DNA of 64,000 nucleotides from Pseudorhodobacter sp. PARRP1 (GCA_002256245.1 NKIU01000003.1:62001-126000), one strand, 5' to 3'; numbered from the stretch's first letter, positions 18,632 through 27,581 are shown. A program made the numbers and translations. The notes: generated by a model not told the origin, from the sequence alone.

Positions 18632-20065
18632 TCAGATAATGGGTTCATAGATCGAGGCTGGCAGATCGTAGCCCCATTGGCGGAAGCGATCAGAATAATG
18701 GCTGCGCACGCCGGTCGCGTTGAAGCGGCCGATGATCTTGCCGTTGGGCTCCACGCCCAGGCGTTCGTAGCGGAACACTTCCTGCATCGAGATCACTTCG
18801 CCTTCCATGCCGGTGATTTCGGTGATCGACACCATCCGGCGCGACCCGTCCTGCAGGCGGCTGGCCTGCACGATCAGGTTCACAGCGCTTGCGATCTGGC
18901 TGCGCACGGCCTTCAGCGGCATCTCGATCCCGGCCATGGCGACCATGTTCTCCAGACGGCTGATGCCGTCGCGCGCCGAGTTGGCGTGGATCGTGGTCAT
19001 TGATCCATCGTGGCCGGTGTTCATCGCCTGCAACATGTCGATAACTTCCTCGCCGCGGGTTTCGCCGACGATGATGCGGTCAGGACGCATCCGCAGCGCG
19101 TTGCGCAAGCAATCCCGCTGGGTGACAGCGCCCTTGCCTTCAACGTTTGCGGGGCGGCTTTCCATCCGGCCAACGTGGACCTGTTGCAGTTGAAGTTCGG
19201 CGGTGTCTTCAATCGTCAGCACGCGTTCGGTGTTGTCGATGAAAGACGACAGCGCGTTCAGCGTGGTGGTTTTGCCCGAACCCGTGCCGCCCGAAACGAT
19301 CACGTTCAACCGGCAAGACACAGCGGCTTGCAGATACAGGCCCATTTCCTCGGTAAAGGCGCCAAAGCGCACGAGGTCAGGGATGCCGAGTTTCTCTTTC
19401 TTGAATTTCCTGATCGAAACAAGCGATCCGTCAACCGCCACCGGCGGCACCATGCAGTTGAAACGGCTGCCATCGGCCAGACGGGCGTCGCAATAGGGGT
19501 TGGATTCGTCCACCCGGCGGCCCACGGCGGACACGATCTTGTCGATGATGCGCAGCAGGTGGCGTTCATCCTTGAAGGTGATGTCGGTCAGCACCAGCTT
19601 GCCGCCGCGTTCCACGAAGATGCGGTTCGGGCCGTTCACCAGAATATCGTTGACCGATTCGTCTTTCAGCAACGGCTCCAGCGGGCCAAGGCCCATGACT
19701 TCGTCGTAAAGCTCCTGATTGAGCGTGGTGCGGTCTTCCTTCGACAGCGCCACCGACATCTCGTCCAAAGCCTCGGCGGCGATGGCGGCGATTTCGACTT
19801 TGAGGTTGGCTTCCGACGCCTGTTCAAGGGCTGCAAGGTTCAGGTTGTCCAACAGGCGCTTGTGCAATTCCTGCTTCAACTCGCCCAGACGTTCCTTGCG
19901 TTTCTTTTCCTTGTCGGCGGCCACCGCCTCGGCTGGCGGGCGGGCAGGTGCTGCCACCGGGCGGCTGATGCCGGGCTTTGGCGCGGCGGGGGCGGCTGCT
20001 GCCGGGCGTGCGGCGGCTGGGCTGGCGCTGGGGCCTGCTTCCGGTTTCTTGAAACGTGAGAACAT
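18632..20065 (-). CDS. tadA: Pilus assembly/secretion ATPase TadA (CpaF)
   Basis: A 477-residue hexameric secretion ATPase. A low-complexity Ala/Pro-rich N-terminus (about 10-50) precedes the N-terminal domain; Walker [10 protein letters not shown] is at 259-267, with Asp-box and His-box segments ([29 protein letters not shown]) downstream. It powers Flp pilus extension and possibly retraction, acting at the cytosolic face with TadB and TadC. It lies in the same operon as tadZ upstream. Confidence 0.93.
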   Translation of the reverse strand: MFSRFKKPEAGPSASPAAARPAAAAPAAPKPGISRPVAAPARPPAEAVAADKEKKRKERLGELKQELHKRLLDNLNLAALEQASEANLKVEIAAIAAEALDEMSVALSKEDRTTLNQELYDEVMGLGPLEPLLKDESVNDILVNGPNRIFVERGGKLVLTDITFKDERHLLRIIDKIVSAVGRRVDESNPYCDARLADGSRFNCMVPPVAVDGSLVSIRKFKKEKLGIPDLVRFGAFTEEMGLYLQAAVSCRLNVIVSGGTGSGKTTTLNALSSFIDNTERVLTIEDTAELQLQQVHVGRMESRPANVEGKGAVTQRDCLRNALRMRPDRIIVGETRGEEVIDMLQAMNTGHDGSMTTIHANSARDGISRLENMVAMAGIEMPLKAVRSQIASAVNLIVQASRLQDGSRRMVSITEITGMEGEVISMQEVFRYERLGVEPNGKIIGRFNATGVRSHYSDRFRQWGYDLPASIYEPII

Positions 20066-20088
20066 CGTTAACCCCCTAAGTCCAGGCC

Positions 20089-21390
20089 TTAGCCCCTGCC
20101 GGTTTCCACGGCCTTGTTCAGATCAAACAGCGATTTCGCCAGCTTCTGGATTTCCTTGCGCAACGGGTTTTTGCCCGCGTTTTCCGAAAGCGGCAGACCG
20201 TGGTCATTGGCCTGCGTGATTTGCGCACCACCATCGGGAAGCTGGACTTCAATCGTGATATCAAGGCTTTCCGCCATCCGCTTCACCCGGCTTTTCGCCG
20301 AAAGATCGGTGAATTTCGGCGCGCGGTTCAGCACATAGCGCAGCTTTTCATGCGGCAGACCCTCGGCCTTCAAGGCCCGCACCAGCCGCAGCACGTTTTG
20401 CGCCGAGCGCAGGTCCAACTCCATCAACGCGAAGTAAACATGCGCGCGGCTGAGCACGGTTTCGGTCCAGGCCACGATGGTGCGCGGCATGTCGATCACC
20501 ACAAAGTCGAAATTCGCCCGCGCCATGTCGATGATGCGGCCAATGTCTTCGGGGCTGACGATATCCAACGGCAGCATGTCGGACGGCGCGGTCAGCACAT
20601 GCAGCTTGTCGTTGAAGGTCAGCATTGCGGCCAGCATCGCATCTGAATCGGCATGGGCGGTGTCGGTCAACAGATCGAACACCGCCTCTTTGCGCGGCAG
20701 ATCAAGATAGGTCGCAGCCGAGCCATACTGAAAGTCAAAGTCGATCAGGCACACCCGCGGCGCGTCGGTTTTCGACAGCGTCGCCAATTCCCACGCAAGG
20801 TTGGCGGCAAAGGTTGACGCCCCACACCCGCCCGCAAGCCCATGCACCGGCAGCACCACCGCATCGCGGTCGCCTTTGGCTTTGAAGGCCGGGGCCTTTT
20901 CGGCGTGCGGCTCGTCCGAGGCGACAGCCGCAGGGGCAGGGGCGGGCGCGGCAGCAGGTGCCTGCGCTTCCTCTACCGTCTTGGCCTTGCGGATACGTTC
21001 AATCGCCTCGTGCAGCGCGCCATCGGGCAGCGGATAGGGCACAAAATCTTCGGCCCCCAAGCGCAGCAACTGATGCAGCGCGGCAGGCCCCACCTGATCG
21101 GCGATCAGGATCACCTTGATCGACCTTGCCTTGGCGGTGCGGATGATCTCGGTGATCCGCGACAGATCAACCTCGTCTTCGGCATCGACGGCGATGGCGA
21201 CAAACTCCAGCGTCGCAGATTCCTCCTGCCCCAGGAAGATCAGCGCATCGTCAAAGCCCAAGTCCCCCCAGGCCTCGCCAAGTTCGTTTTCCATATCGTC
21301 GATCAGCAGGTCAAAGTTCTGCACATCGCGCGAAATCGTGCACGCCAGAATCGGTGCCGGATCGGGTTGTAGGTTGGCCACGCTCGTCAT
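20089..21390 (-). CDS. tadZ: Pilus localisation ATPase TadZ/CpaE
   Basis: A 433-residue MinD/ParA-like ATPase with an atypical receiver-like N-terminal domain (about 15-125), an Ala-rich linker (about 130-165) and a ParA-type ATPase domain beginning HGLAGGCGASTFAANLAWELA, a deviant Walker A. It places the Tad apparatus at a cell pole. The ATG at 21390 is preferred, with GAAGGA nine bases upstream. A strong terminator separates it from the OmpA gene, so a promoter of its own is likely in 21391-21606. Confidence 0.87.
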   Translation of the reverse strand: MTSVANLQPDPAPILACTISRDVQNFDLLIDDMENELGEAWGDLGFDDALIFLGQEESATLEFVAIAVDAEDEVDLSRITEIIRTAKARSIKVILIADQVGPAALHQLLRLGAEDFVPYPLPDGALHEAIERIRKAKTVEEAQAPAAAPAPAPAAVASDEPHAEKAPAFKAKGDRDAVVLPVHGLAGGCGASTFAANLAWELATLSKTDAPRVCLIDFDFQYGSAATYLDLPRKEAVFDLLTDTAHADSDAMLAAMLTFNDKLHVLTAPSDMLPLDIVSPEDIGRIIDMARANFDFVVIDMPRTIVAWTETVLSRAHVYFALMELDLRSAQNVLRLVRALKAEGLPHEKLRYVLNRAPKFTDLSAKSRVKRMAESLDITIEVQLPDGGAQITQANDHGLPLSENAGKNPLRKEIQKLAKSLFDLNKAVETGRG

Positions 21391-21606
21391 CGTTTCATCG
21401 TCCTTCTCAAGACATCCCACCACCGACCCCGGCCAAAATTAAGGCGCGAATAGGGCCGATCCGGGGAGTATGCTTTGCCTTTTGGCGCGGCATTGTTCCC
21501 ATTGGGTGCAAGATGCTGGAGGATGGTGGCGAGATTGGGGCTAAAACAGCGTCAATCTGGGGTATTTCACGCCGCGCGCGGCTATTTCGGAAACGAATTC
21601 AGAAAC

Positions 21607-21641
21607 AAAAGCCCCCTGTGCATGGCGCACAGGGGGCTTTT
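21607..21641 (-). terminator. Rho-independent terminator after the OmpA lipoprotein gene
   Basis: Perfect 15-base arms (AAAAGCCCCCTGTGC and its complement) around a five-base loop, ending in TTTT on both strands. It sits seven bases beyond the OmpA stop and separates the secretin unit from tadZ. Confidence 0.9.
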
Positions 21642-21647
21642 GTTGGA

Positions 21648-22292
21648 TTACTTCGTTTCCTCGATGGGCACGGGATATTCGCCATGCGGCACAACCGCGC
21701 CGCGCACGTATTCCTGGTAGATGATCTGCGCGTATTTGCCGTTCAGCACCATCGGGTTGTTTTTCACAAATCCCGACACTTCCGTCACAGTGCGGCGGTT
21801 GCGTTCTTCGGGGGCCGAGGTCTGGATGATGGGCCGGGTCTTGCCGTAAGACACCACCGCCTCCAGCCGCGAAGAGCCGATGCCAAGGCTGGACAGATAG
21901 GCGACAGCCGCGCGCGCCCGCCGCATCCCCAGCGCCTTGTTATAGGCGTTCGAGCCGACCAGATCGGTATGGCCGAACACCCGGAAGCGCACTTGCGGGA
22001 ATTGCCGGATGAAATCGGCCTGTTGCGCAAGGATCGCGCGGGCCTCGGGTGTCAGCTCTGACGAGTTGAAGGCAAAGTTGATCGTTGTCGGCACCGATTT
22101 GGCAAAGCGTTCGGCGAGCGCGATGGTGTAATCGCGCTCGCCCGACATCACCAAGGTGTTGTTCATCGTCGAGTTGCCGAAACCACCTTCGTCAATCGAA
22201 GCGCCGGCTTCGCTGGTGAAATCATTGGTGCTGCAACCGGCAAGGCTGATCATCGCAGCCGCAATCAGGGGGAGGGAGCGCAAAACCATCAC
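21648..22292 (-). CDS. OmpA-domain lipoprotein of the tad locus
   Basis: A 214-residue outer-membrane lipoprotein with lipobox LAGC (Cys20) and a peptidoglycan-binding OmpA domain (about 70-165; FAFNSSELTPEAR and FGHTDLVGSNAYNKALG). It occupies the place of CpaD in other tad loci, directly after the secretin gene, and may anchor the secretin to the cell wall. A strong terminator follows. Confidence 0.85.
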   Translation of the reverse strand: MMVLRSLPLIAAAMISLAGCSTNDFTSEAGASIDEGGFGNSTMNNTLVMSGERDYTIALAERFAKSVPTTINFAFNSSELTPEARAILAQQADFIRQFPQVRFRVFGHTDLVGSNAYNKALGMRRARAAVAYLSSLGIGSSRLEAVVSYGKTRPIIQTSAPEERNRRTVTEVSGFVKNNPMVLNGKYAQIIYQEYVRGAVVPHGEYPVPIEETK

Positions 22293-22293
22293 A

Positions 22294-23688
22294 TCACTCC
22301 ATCACATAGCCATAAGAGCCGCTGAAATCTTGCCGGGCAACATCGCCAGCAGCACCTTTTTGCTTGCCCGCCACATTGCCGAACAGGAACAGATCCTTTT
22401 CCGAGGGCAGTTTGACACGGTCGGTCGGCAAGGCCAGCGCCTCACCACGGGTCGGCGTGACCAGATGCGGCGTGACGATGATCACCAGTTCCGACTGCGC
22501 GCGCTGATATTCAGCCGAGCGGAACAACGCGCCGATGATCGGCACATCGCCCAGCCACGGCACCTGGCCGTTCAGGTCGCGGAAGTCATCCTGCAACAGG
22601 CCTGCAATGGCAAAACTTTCGCCGTCGCGCATCTCGACCGTGGTCGAGGTTTCGCGGCGTTTGAACGCGTTCACCGAAAAGCCGTTGGTGGTGACGCTGT
22701 TGGTGGTGTCAATCGACGACACCGAGGCGTTGATCACCAGGTTGATGATATCGCCGTCAACAACCGTGGGGGTAAAGTTCAGCTCAACCCCGAACGGCTT
22801 GTATTCAATCTTGATGCCGTCGTTGTCCGTCACCGGGATCGGATATTCGCCACCGGCCAGAAACTTGGCCTCTTGCCCCGAAAGGGCGGTCAGGTTCGGC
22901 TCGGCCAAAGTGCGCACAACGCCTTTGGATTCAAGCGCTTCCAGCAGCACCGCGAACTCCAGCGATCCGGCAGAAAAGCCGAACGCTGCCGCCGAATTGG
23001 CGTTGCTGCGCGGGGTGATGGTGTTGTTGTTGATGCTGTTGTCGCCATTCAACCAAGTGCCGGTTTCCGCAGCTACACCAAACTTGCTGCCACCCGATAC
23101 CGCCAGCGACGACGACAGGTTTTTCGAAACCGACCGCTGCATTTCGGCAAAGCGCACTTTCAGCATCACTTGCTGGGTGCCGCCGACGCCCATCAGGTTG
23201 GACACCCGTTTTGGCGCATAGCGTTCGGCCAGATCCAAAGCGCGGTCCAGCTTGGCGGTGGACGATACCGTGCCCGACATGACGATACCGTCATTGGCGG
23301 TGCGGACCTCAATCTTTTCGCCCGGCAGGATTTGTTGCAGGCGTTCCTTGAACTCGGCAATGTCGGGGGTGACATGGACATCGACGTTCGAAATCAGCTT
23401 GCCATCCGGCCCGAGCAGGGTCAGCGTGGTGCGGCCGGGAGTCTTGCCAAGCACGTAGATCGACTTGTCTGACAGCGTCGAGATATCGGCGATGCCCGGA
23501 TTGGCAATCGACAACTCGGCAAACGAGACATCGCTTTCCACAACCACCGCGCGGTTCATCGGCACGTTGAGGGGTGCCGAAGCCGACCCCTCCATCACGC
23601 GGAGGGTTTGTGCAGACAGCGGAGTGAGTGCCGAGGTTGCAAGGGCAAGGCCCAGGCATCCGGCAGTCAGGAAATTGCGCATATTCAT
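22294..23688 (-). CDS. Outer-membrane secretin RcpA/CpaC
   Basis: A 464-residue secretin that forms the Flp pilus exit pore. A signal peptide ends at about residue 26 (PLSAQ); a pilus-formation N domain (about 30-100), a BON-like/N domain and the secretin domain (about 235-420; VPWLGDVPIIGALFRS is the family signature) follow. The ATG at 23688 is used, with a GGCAGGT sequence upstream; the frame extends further without a signal peptide. It is followed within two bases by the OmpA lipoprotein gene. Confidence 0.92.
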   Translation of the reverse strand: MNMRNFLTAGCLGLALATSALTPLSAQTLRVMEGSASAPLNVPMNRAVVVESDVSFAELSIANPGIADISTLSDKSIYVLGKTPGRTTLTLLGPDGKLISNVDVHVTPDIAEFKERLQQILPGEKIEVRTANDGIVMSGTVSSTAKLDRALDLAERYAPKRVSNLMGVGGTQQVMLKVRFAEMQRSVSKNLSSSLAVSGGSKFGVAAETGTWLNGDNSINNNTITPRSNANSAAAFGFSAGSLEFAVLLEALESKGVVRTLAEPNLTALSGQEAKFLAGGEYPIPVTDNDGIKIEYKPFGVELNFTPTVVDGDIINLVINASVSSIDTTNSVTTNGFSVNAFKRRETSTTVEMRDGESFAIAGLLQDDFRDLNGQVPWLGDVPIIGALFRSAEYQRAQSELVIIVTPHLVTPTRGEALALPTDRVKLPSEKDLFLFGNVAGKQKGAAGDVARQDFSGSYGYVME

Positions 23689-23848
23689 GTGACCTGCCCT
23701 TTCGATCACGCCTCTGGTCGGGTCTTGTAGTGCCCAATCCAATTCGCAAGATGACGTAAGTGTCGTTTTTTTGCAAGAATCAAATGGTTAAAGGCGGTTC
23801 CTTATGTGGATAACTTGCAACAGCCAGCTACCGGATGCGGAATGCGAA

Positions 23849-23880
23849 ACCGGCCGCCACTATAGGAAGTGGCGGCCGGT
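23849..23880 (-). terminator. Hairpin after cpaB
   Basis: Perfect 13-base arms (ACCGGCCGCCACT and its complement) with a six-base loop, 13 bases beyond the cpaB stop on the minus strand. The T-run after it is weak. It makes a separate promoter for the secretin gene likely in 23689-23848. Confidence 0.75.
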
Positions 23881-23893
23881 GTGATTTTCAGCC

Positions 23894-24736
23894 TCAGTTG
23901 GTGCAGGCGATCGGCACTTGTGTCGCCACGCCGCCCTGCCGCACGGTGACAAAGCACGCCTCGGGCGCTGCGGCCACGGCTTCGGGTGCGGCAATCTTGT
24001 CGCCGTTGATATCGGTGGTCGTGACCTTGATCTCGGTCGGATCGCTTGCCGCGGCACTGTCATTGCCGACCAGCGACATCACCAACCGGCCCGTCGCCTG
24101 CGCTTGCGCCAGACGGCCCACCTGTTCAGGCGTGGCGGCCACCGTCATGGTGCGGCTTTGGATTTCGCCCGCAGCGACAGTCTCTTTGGCGTTGCGATCC
24201 ACGGCGATGATCTTCACCGCAGTCTCGATCCGCTGGGTGACTTCCGACCCCGACGCGCCCGAAGATCCCGTCCAGTAAATGTCCACCCGGTCGCCCGGTT
24301 GCAGGAAGTCGGCGGCATCGACCTTGATCGCAAACGCCCGCATCCCCTTTTCAATCGCGCCGTTCAGCCCGGCCTGCTCACCCGGAGCGGTGACCTTCAC
24401 AGCCAGGATCGGCTCAAACTTTTCCATCTGCCGCACCACATAGCGCGGGTCCTTGGCGTCTTGCGGGAACAGCAGATCGCCGTCCTGAAACGCGCCCTCG
24501 GGCAGGGCGTTCTTCGGCCAGTAGATGCGCTGCACATCATCCTTGGTCAGCGGATCGCCGTAATTCTTCGCCTTGTTGACCACGAACACCATGGTCAGAC
24601 CGCCCGTATCGGCCATCAGCTGCTTTTCGCGCGTGACCGCCGATTGCTGTTGCCCGATGAAATTCTTTGCCATGAACACGGCGGCGCCTGCCAGCATCAT
24701 GCCGACCACCAGCACCAATCCAAAGATCATTCGCAT
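23894..24736 (-). CDS. cpaB: Flp pilus assembly protein CpaB/RcpC
   Basis: A 280-residue periplasmic protein with one N-terminal membrane anchor (about 5-25) and a SAF domain (about 55-115), followed by the RcpC/CpaB domain (to about 230). It is required for secretin and pilus assembly in Tad systems. It lies 57 bases after the fourth pilin-like gene. A hairpin follows the stop. Confidence 0.9.
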   Translation of the reverse strand: MRMIFGLVLVVGMMLAGAAVFMAKNFIGQQQSAVTREKQLMADTGGLTMVFVVNKAKNYGDPLTKDDVQRIYWPKNALPEGAFQDGDLLFPQDAKDPRYVVRQMEKFEPILAVKVTAPGEQAGLNGAIEKGMRAFAIKVDAADFLQPGDRVDIYWTGSSGASGSEVTQRIETAVKIIAVDRNAKETVAAGEIQSRTMTVAATPEQVGRLAQAQATGRLVMSLVGNDSAAASDPTEIKVTTTDINGDKIAAPEAVAAAPEACFVTVRQGGVATQVPIACTN

Positions 24737-24793
24737 GTTAAACCCTTTCCCACTTGTTTCCGCACCGGTGCAAGCCCCACGGAAAACCCCAAC

Positions 24794-24982
24794 TCATCTG
24801 CCGTAACCCACGTCCACGCCTTCGATGTAATCCGCGACACCTTGCGTCGAGCTTTCGGTGCTGAAGGCCACCGGCCACAACACCACCATGCCCAAACCGA
24901 TCACCGCCGCCGACAGCGTCACCCATTCCACGGTGACGGCGCCATCGGTCTTGCGGAGGAATTTCTTCAACCAAGGTCGCAT
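24794..24982 (-). CDS. Divergent Flp-type minor pilin
   Basis: A 62-residue pilin-like protein: a basic leader (MRPWLKKFLRKTDG, cleavage after Gly14), then AVTVEWVTLSAAVIGLGMVV, a hydrophobic stretch. It keeps Glu at mature position 5, whereas the three major Flp pilins in this locus have Asp there. The C-terminal half (STQGVADYIEGVDVGYGR) is unlike theirs. It is the pilin closest to cpaB and could be a pilus tip or initiation subunit; this is inference. Confidence 0.78.
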   Translation of the reverse strand: MRPWLKKFLRKTDGAVTVEWVTLSAAVIGLGMVVLWPVAFSTESSTQGVADYIEGVDVGYGR

Positions 24983-25116
24983 TTTACTTCCTTCGCGGTT
25001 TTCGCTCCGGCTTCGCAGAACACCTACAATCCACGACATAGCTGCCGATTGTGGCCGGAATCGGGATGATCCCGTGGCGGCAATGTGGTCTGTAAGCCAG
25101 GCTTTGTTATGGAAAA

Positions 25117-25142
25117 GGCCGCATCCCGTCCCGGATGCGGCC
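25117..25142 (-). terminator. Terminator of Flp pilin copy 1
   Basis: GGCCGCATCC and GGATGCGGCC arms with a six-base loop, followed by TTTT on the minus strand. Confidence 0.85.
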
Positions 25143-25173
25143 CTCACCCTTATCAGGTGATCGAGAAAACCGA

Positions 25174-25380
25174 TTACTGGTTTTCGTAGCCCGAAGCGCG
25201 GCCCTGCAGGTCGGACACGATCGAGTTGCCCAGGCCTTCGATGCCGCCGCCGACGGTTTTCATCACGACCATGCCGAGGCCAACGATAGCTGCGGTCAGC
25301 ACGACCCAGTCAACGGTCACTGCGCCCGACTCGTCAGCGCGGAAGGATTTGAACAGTTTGCGGAGTTTCAAAGTCATCAT
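25174..25380 (-). CDS. flp: Flp-type pilin, major subunit copy 1
   Basis: A 68-residue type IVb prepilin. The leader MMTLKLRKLFKSFRADESG is expected to be cut after Gly19 by the CpaA-type peptidase, giving mature AVTVDWVVLTAAIVGLGMVV. Mature position 5 is Asp rather than the usual Glu, followed by Trp rather than Tyr. The product is identical to that of the gene at 26150-26356. AGGGA lies before the double ATG. A terminator follows, so it is probably made as a separate abundant message. Confidence 0.93.
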   Translation of the reverse strand: MMTLKLRKLFKSFRADESGAVTVDWVVLTAAIVGLGMVVMKTVGGGIEGLGNSIVSDLQGRASGYENQ

Positions 25381-25693
25381 TTTGGATTTCCCTATCTAGG
25401 AGTTGCTCAGTTGTCACCGCTTTGGATCGTCACGTTCTGGCCTCTGTTCCAGTTCGCTCACCGCGTCGGCTTGGGCTCATATAGACGGTGGATCGTGGCG
25501 CGATTGCGGCGGCGGTTGGGTCTTTTCGCGGTGATTGGACTGTTCACCATGATATTTTCCGAATTTGTCGAAACGCTGCGTTTCCATAGGTGAAACAAGG
25601 CGTTAGGGCAGGGGGCCGCAGATGCAACAGGCCGCCTCTGGATCAGAGACGGCCTGCAAGATCAGCGCCGATCACAGTGATCGGATGTGGCGA
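25381..25693. other. Gap between pilin copies 1 and 2
   Basis: Holds the terminator of pilin 2 and presumably the promoter of pilin 1. A perfect inverted repeat GAAACGC-T-GCGTTTC lies at 25570-25584. No gene seen. Confidence 0.5.
25627..25655 (-). terminator. Terminator of Flp pilin copy 2
   Basis: Twelve-base arms with one mismatch (CAGGCCGCCTCT against AGAGACGGCCTG) lying 39 bases after the pilin stop on the minus strand. Confidence 0.7.
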
Positions 25694-25891
25694 TTACTGG
25701 TTTTCGTAGCCCGAAGCGCGGCCCTGCAAGTCAGACACGATCGAGTTGCCCAGGCCCTCGATGCCGCCGCCGACGGTTTTCATCACCACCATGCCGAGGC
25801 CAACGATGGCGGCGGTCAGCACGACCCAATCGACGGTGACAGCACCGGATTCGTCGGCTTTGAATTTCTTGAACAGATTGCGCAGCTTCAT
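25694..25891 (-). CDS. flp: Flp-type pilin, copy 2
   Basis: A 65-residue prepilin whose mature part from AVTVDWVVLTAA to GRASGYENQ matches copies 1 and 3, but the leader differs (MKLRNLFKKFKADESG). The codons differ more from the other two copies than those do from each other, so this is the older paralogue. The ATG at 25891 starts the basic leader; the frame extends upstream without pilin character. Confidence 0.92.
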   Translation of the reverse strand: MKLRNLFKKFKADESGAVTVDWVVLTAAIVGLGMVVMKTVGGGIEGLGNSIVSDLQGRASGYENQ

Positions 25892-26033
25892 GGCATTTAC
25901 CTTTACTGTTAATTGACCACATTCGGTTTCTGACACCACACCGGCGCCGTGGGGACGGTGTGCCCCTGCCTTGCGGCGGCTTTGTGGCGGGCCGAAGACA
26001 ATATCGCGCAACCTGCCCGTGATCGCGAAACAC

Positions 26034-26055
26034 GGCGTTTCTGATCGCGAAACGC
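26034..26055. repeat. GCGTTTC/GAAACGC inverted repeat upstream of pilin 2
   Basis: GCGTTTC, a short spacer with TGATCGC, then GAAACGC. It has the same half-sites as the repeat at 25570-25584, placed about 145 bases before the pilin 2 start. Confidence 0.4.
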
Positions 26056-26092
26056 AGCACGGGGTGCAGGCGCGCCGCGCGCAAATGGAAAA

Positions 26093-26118
26093 GGCCGCAT
26101 CCCGTCCCGGATGCGGCC
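26093..26118 (-). terminator. Terminator of Flp pilin copy 3
   Basis: Same hairpin and T-run as at 25117-25142, carried by the duplication. Confidence 0.85.
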
Positions 26119-26149
26119 CTCACCCTTATCAGGTGATCGAGAAAACCGA

Positions 26150-26356
26150 TTACTGGTTTTCGTAGCCCGAAGCGCGGCCCTGCAGGTCGGACACGATCGA
26201 GTTGCCCAGGCCTTCGATGCCGCCGCCGACGGTTTTCATCACGACCATGCCGAGGCCAACGATGGCAGCGGTCAGCACGACCCAGTCAACGGTCACAGCG
26301 CCCGACTCGTCGGCGCGGAAGGATTTGAACAGTTTGCGAAGTTTCAAAGTCATCAT
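26150..26356 (-). CDS. flp: Flp-type pilin, major subunit copy 3
   Basis: A 68-residue prepilin with exactly the same protein as the gene at 25174-25380. It is the promoter-proximal pilin gene of the tad locus. AAAGGGA precedes the ATG-ATG start. The CtrA-type site in the divergent intergenic region lies about 205 bases upstream. Identical proteins with only silent base changes suggest selection or gene conversion acting on the duplication. Confidence 0.93.
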   Translation of the reverse strand: MMTLKLRKLFKSFRADESGAVTVDWVVLTAAIVGLGMVVMKTVGGGIEGLGNSIVSDLQGRASGYENQ

Positions 26357-26681
26357 GATATGGTCCCTTTCTGGGGATGCTCAGGTTTCTAACCGTTCCG
26401 GCACTGTCAGCCGCGATCTCTGTTTCGCTGCTTGCCGTTCGGTATGACCCTATATGGCCCTGTGAACGTGGCGGCAGTTTGGTCTGGGTGGGGCGTTTTT
26501 GAAGCGCGGCACTTCTGGTCAAAAAAATACGTAAACTACTGAAATATAACGATTTATATTTTAACTTTGCTTTAACCTATGTGCCGAAAACCGTTGCTTT
26601 CGCGCCGATTTGGGCAAAATTGCCATGATTGCGCCCATGCAAACGTAGAAAAGCCCGCGTGATTCTGCGACTGTGGGGTCA
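26357..26681. other. AT-rich divergent promoter region, pilins / transglycosylase
   Basis: About 325 bases. The stretch 26520-26580 is strongly AT-rich compared with its surroundings and includes a CtrA-type site. GCGTTTTTGAAGCGC at about 26494 resembles the inverted repeats upstream of the other pilins. No gene seen. Confidence 0.6.
26561..26575. promoter_or_regulatory. Predicted CtrA binding site
   Basis: TTAACTTTGCTTTAA matches the full CtrA consensus TTAA-N7-TTAA exactly. CtrA controls pilin and motility genes in Caulobacter and gene-transfer-agent and motility genes in Rhodobacteraceae. Placed between the Flp pilins and the lytic transglycosylase, it could control either. Confidence 0.65.
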
Positions 26682-27581
26682 ATGAAAACAAGGCAGGCGG
26701 CATCCAACGTGATGCGACGGGCAAAAAAAGCGGTTCTGGCTGGGTTGATTCTTCTGTTGCCTGTTCAGGCAGCGGCGGAAATCATCATGAATTCTGCCAG
26801 CGGCGACGGTTTCAAGCGCATCAAGGTCAGTGACAATCTGCCTGGCAAGCGCATCACCGTGCAGATTGATCCCGCCGAACAGGCGCGGCTGCTTGCAGCC
26901 CTGCCCGAGGTTGAGGCGCGCGCGCCGGATGCACCCGTTGATCCCAACGCCCTCGCGGCCCCGGCGACGCCAACACCCGCCACAGCGCAATACGGCTGGT
27001 TCTGGGATGCGGTGCCGGTGCAGCGTGATCAGGTCTCGGGGCGGTTCCCGCTGGCACTGGCGACGCTGAGCCAAGGCCCCGGTGGTGCGCGGGTGGCAGC
27101 CCCCCGGATGCAGCACATGCAAGAGATTGCCTCAAACTATGGCACCGAGATTCTCAAGGCGACGATTGGCACCGATGTTTCGCCCGCGCTGGTTTTGGCG
27201 GTGATCGGCATCGAAAGCGCGGGCAAGCCGGGGGCGGTCAGTTCGGCAGGTGCGCAGGGTTTGATGCAGTTGATCCCGGCCACGGCGGCGCGTTTTGGCG
27301 TCAGCGATTCCACCGATCCGGTGCAAAACATCAAGGGCGGCGTGGCCTATCTCGATTGGCTGATGAAGCGGTTCGACCATGATCCCTTGATGGTGATCGC
27401 CGCCTATAACGCGGGCGAGGGCGCGATTGACGCCAATTCCGGCGTGCCGCCCTATGCCGAAACCCGCGACTATGTGCCCAAGGTTTTGGCGGCCTGGCAG
27501 GTGGCGCAGGGGTTGTGTCTAAGCCCGCCCGAGCTTGTCACCGACCCTTGTGTGTTCAAAGTAATCTCGGCCAGCAACTGA
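26682..27581 (+). CDS. Lytic transglycosylase (SLT domain) next to the tad locus
   Basis: A 299-residue exported enzyme with a signal peptide of about 32 residues (VQAAAE). The SLT domain spans about residues 150-285; the catalytic Glu178 is in IGIESAGKPGAVS, followed by AQGLMQLIPATAARFG and AAYNAGEGAI. It cleaves peptidoglycan, plausibly to let the secretin and Flp pilus pass through the wall. The ATG at 26682 is preferred to a GTG nine bases earlier. It is divergent from the pilins and shares their control region. Confidence 0.88.
   Translation: MKTRQAASNVMRRAKKAVLAGLILLLPVQAAAEIIMNSASGDGFKRIKVSDNLPGKRITVQIDPAEQARLLAALPEVEARAPDAPVDPNALAAPATPTPATAQYGWFWDAVPVQRDQVSGRFPLALATLSQGPGGARVAAPRMQHMQEIASNYGTEILKATIGTDVSPALVLAVIGIESAGKPGAVSSAGAQGLMQLIPATAARFGVSDSTDPVQNIKGGVAYLDWLMKRFDHDPLMVIAAYNAGEGAIDANSGVPPYAETRDYVPKVLAAWQVAQGLCLSPPELVTDPCVFKVISASN

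Larger units (their letters stand above)
25109..25380 (-). repeat. 272-bp duplication, copy 1 (pilin and terminator)
   Basis: Matches 26085-26356 with about five substitutions, all silent in the pilin codons. The 3' flank with the terminator hairpin is identical in both. Confidence 0.9.
26085..26356 (-). repeat. 272-bp duplication, copy 2 (pilin and terminator)
   Basis: Second copy of the block at 25109-25380, offset by 976 bases, with the pilin of copy 3 and its terminator. Confidence 0.9.

Noticed and set aside
25109-26356. Pilin repeats as a mobile element
   Set aside because: No transposase, terminal inverted repeats or target duplications; a tandem gene duplication explains them.
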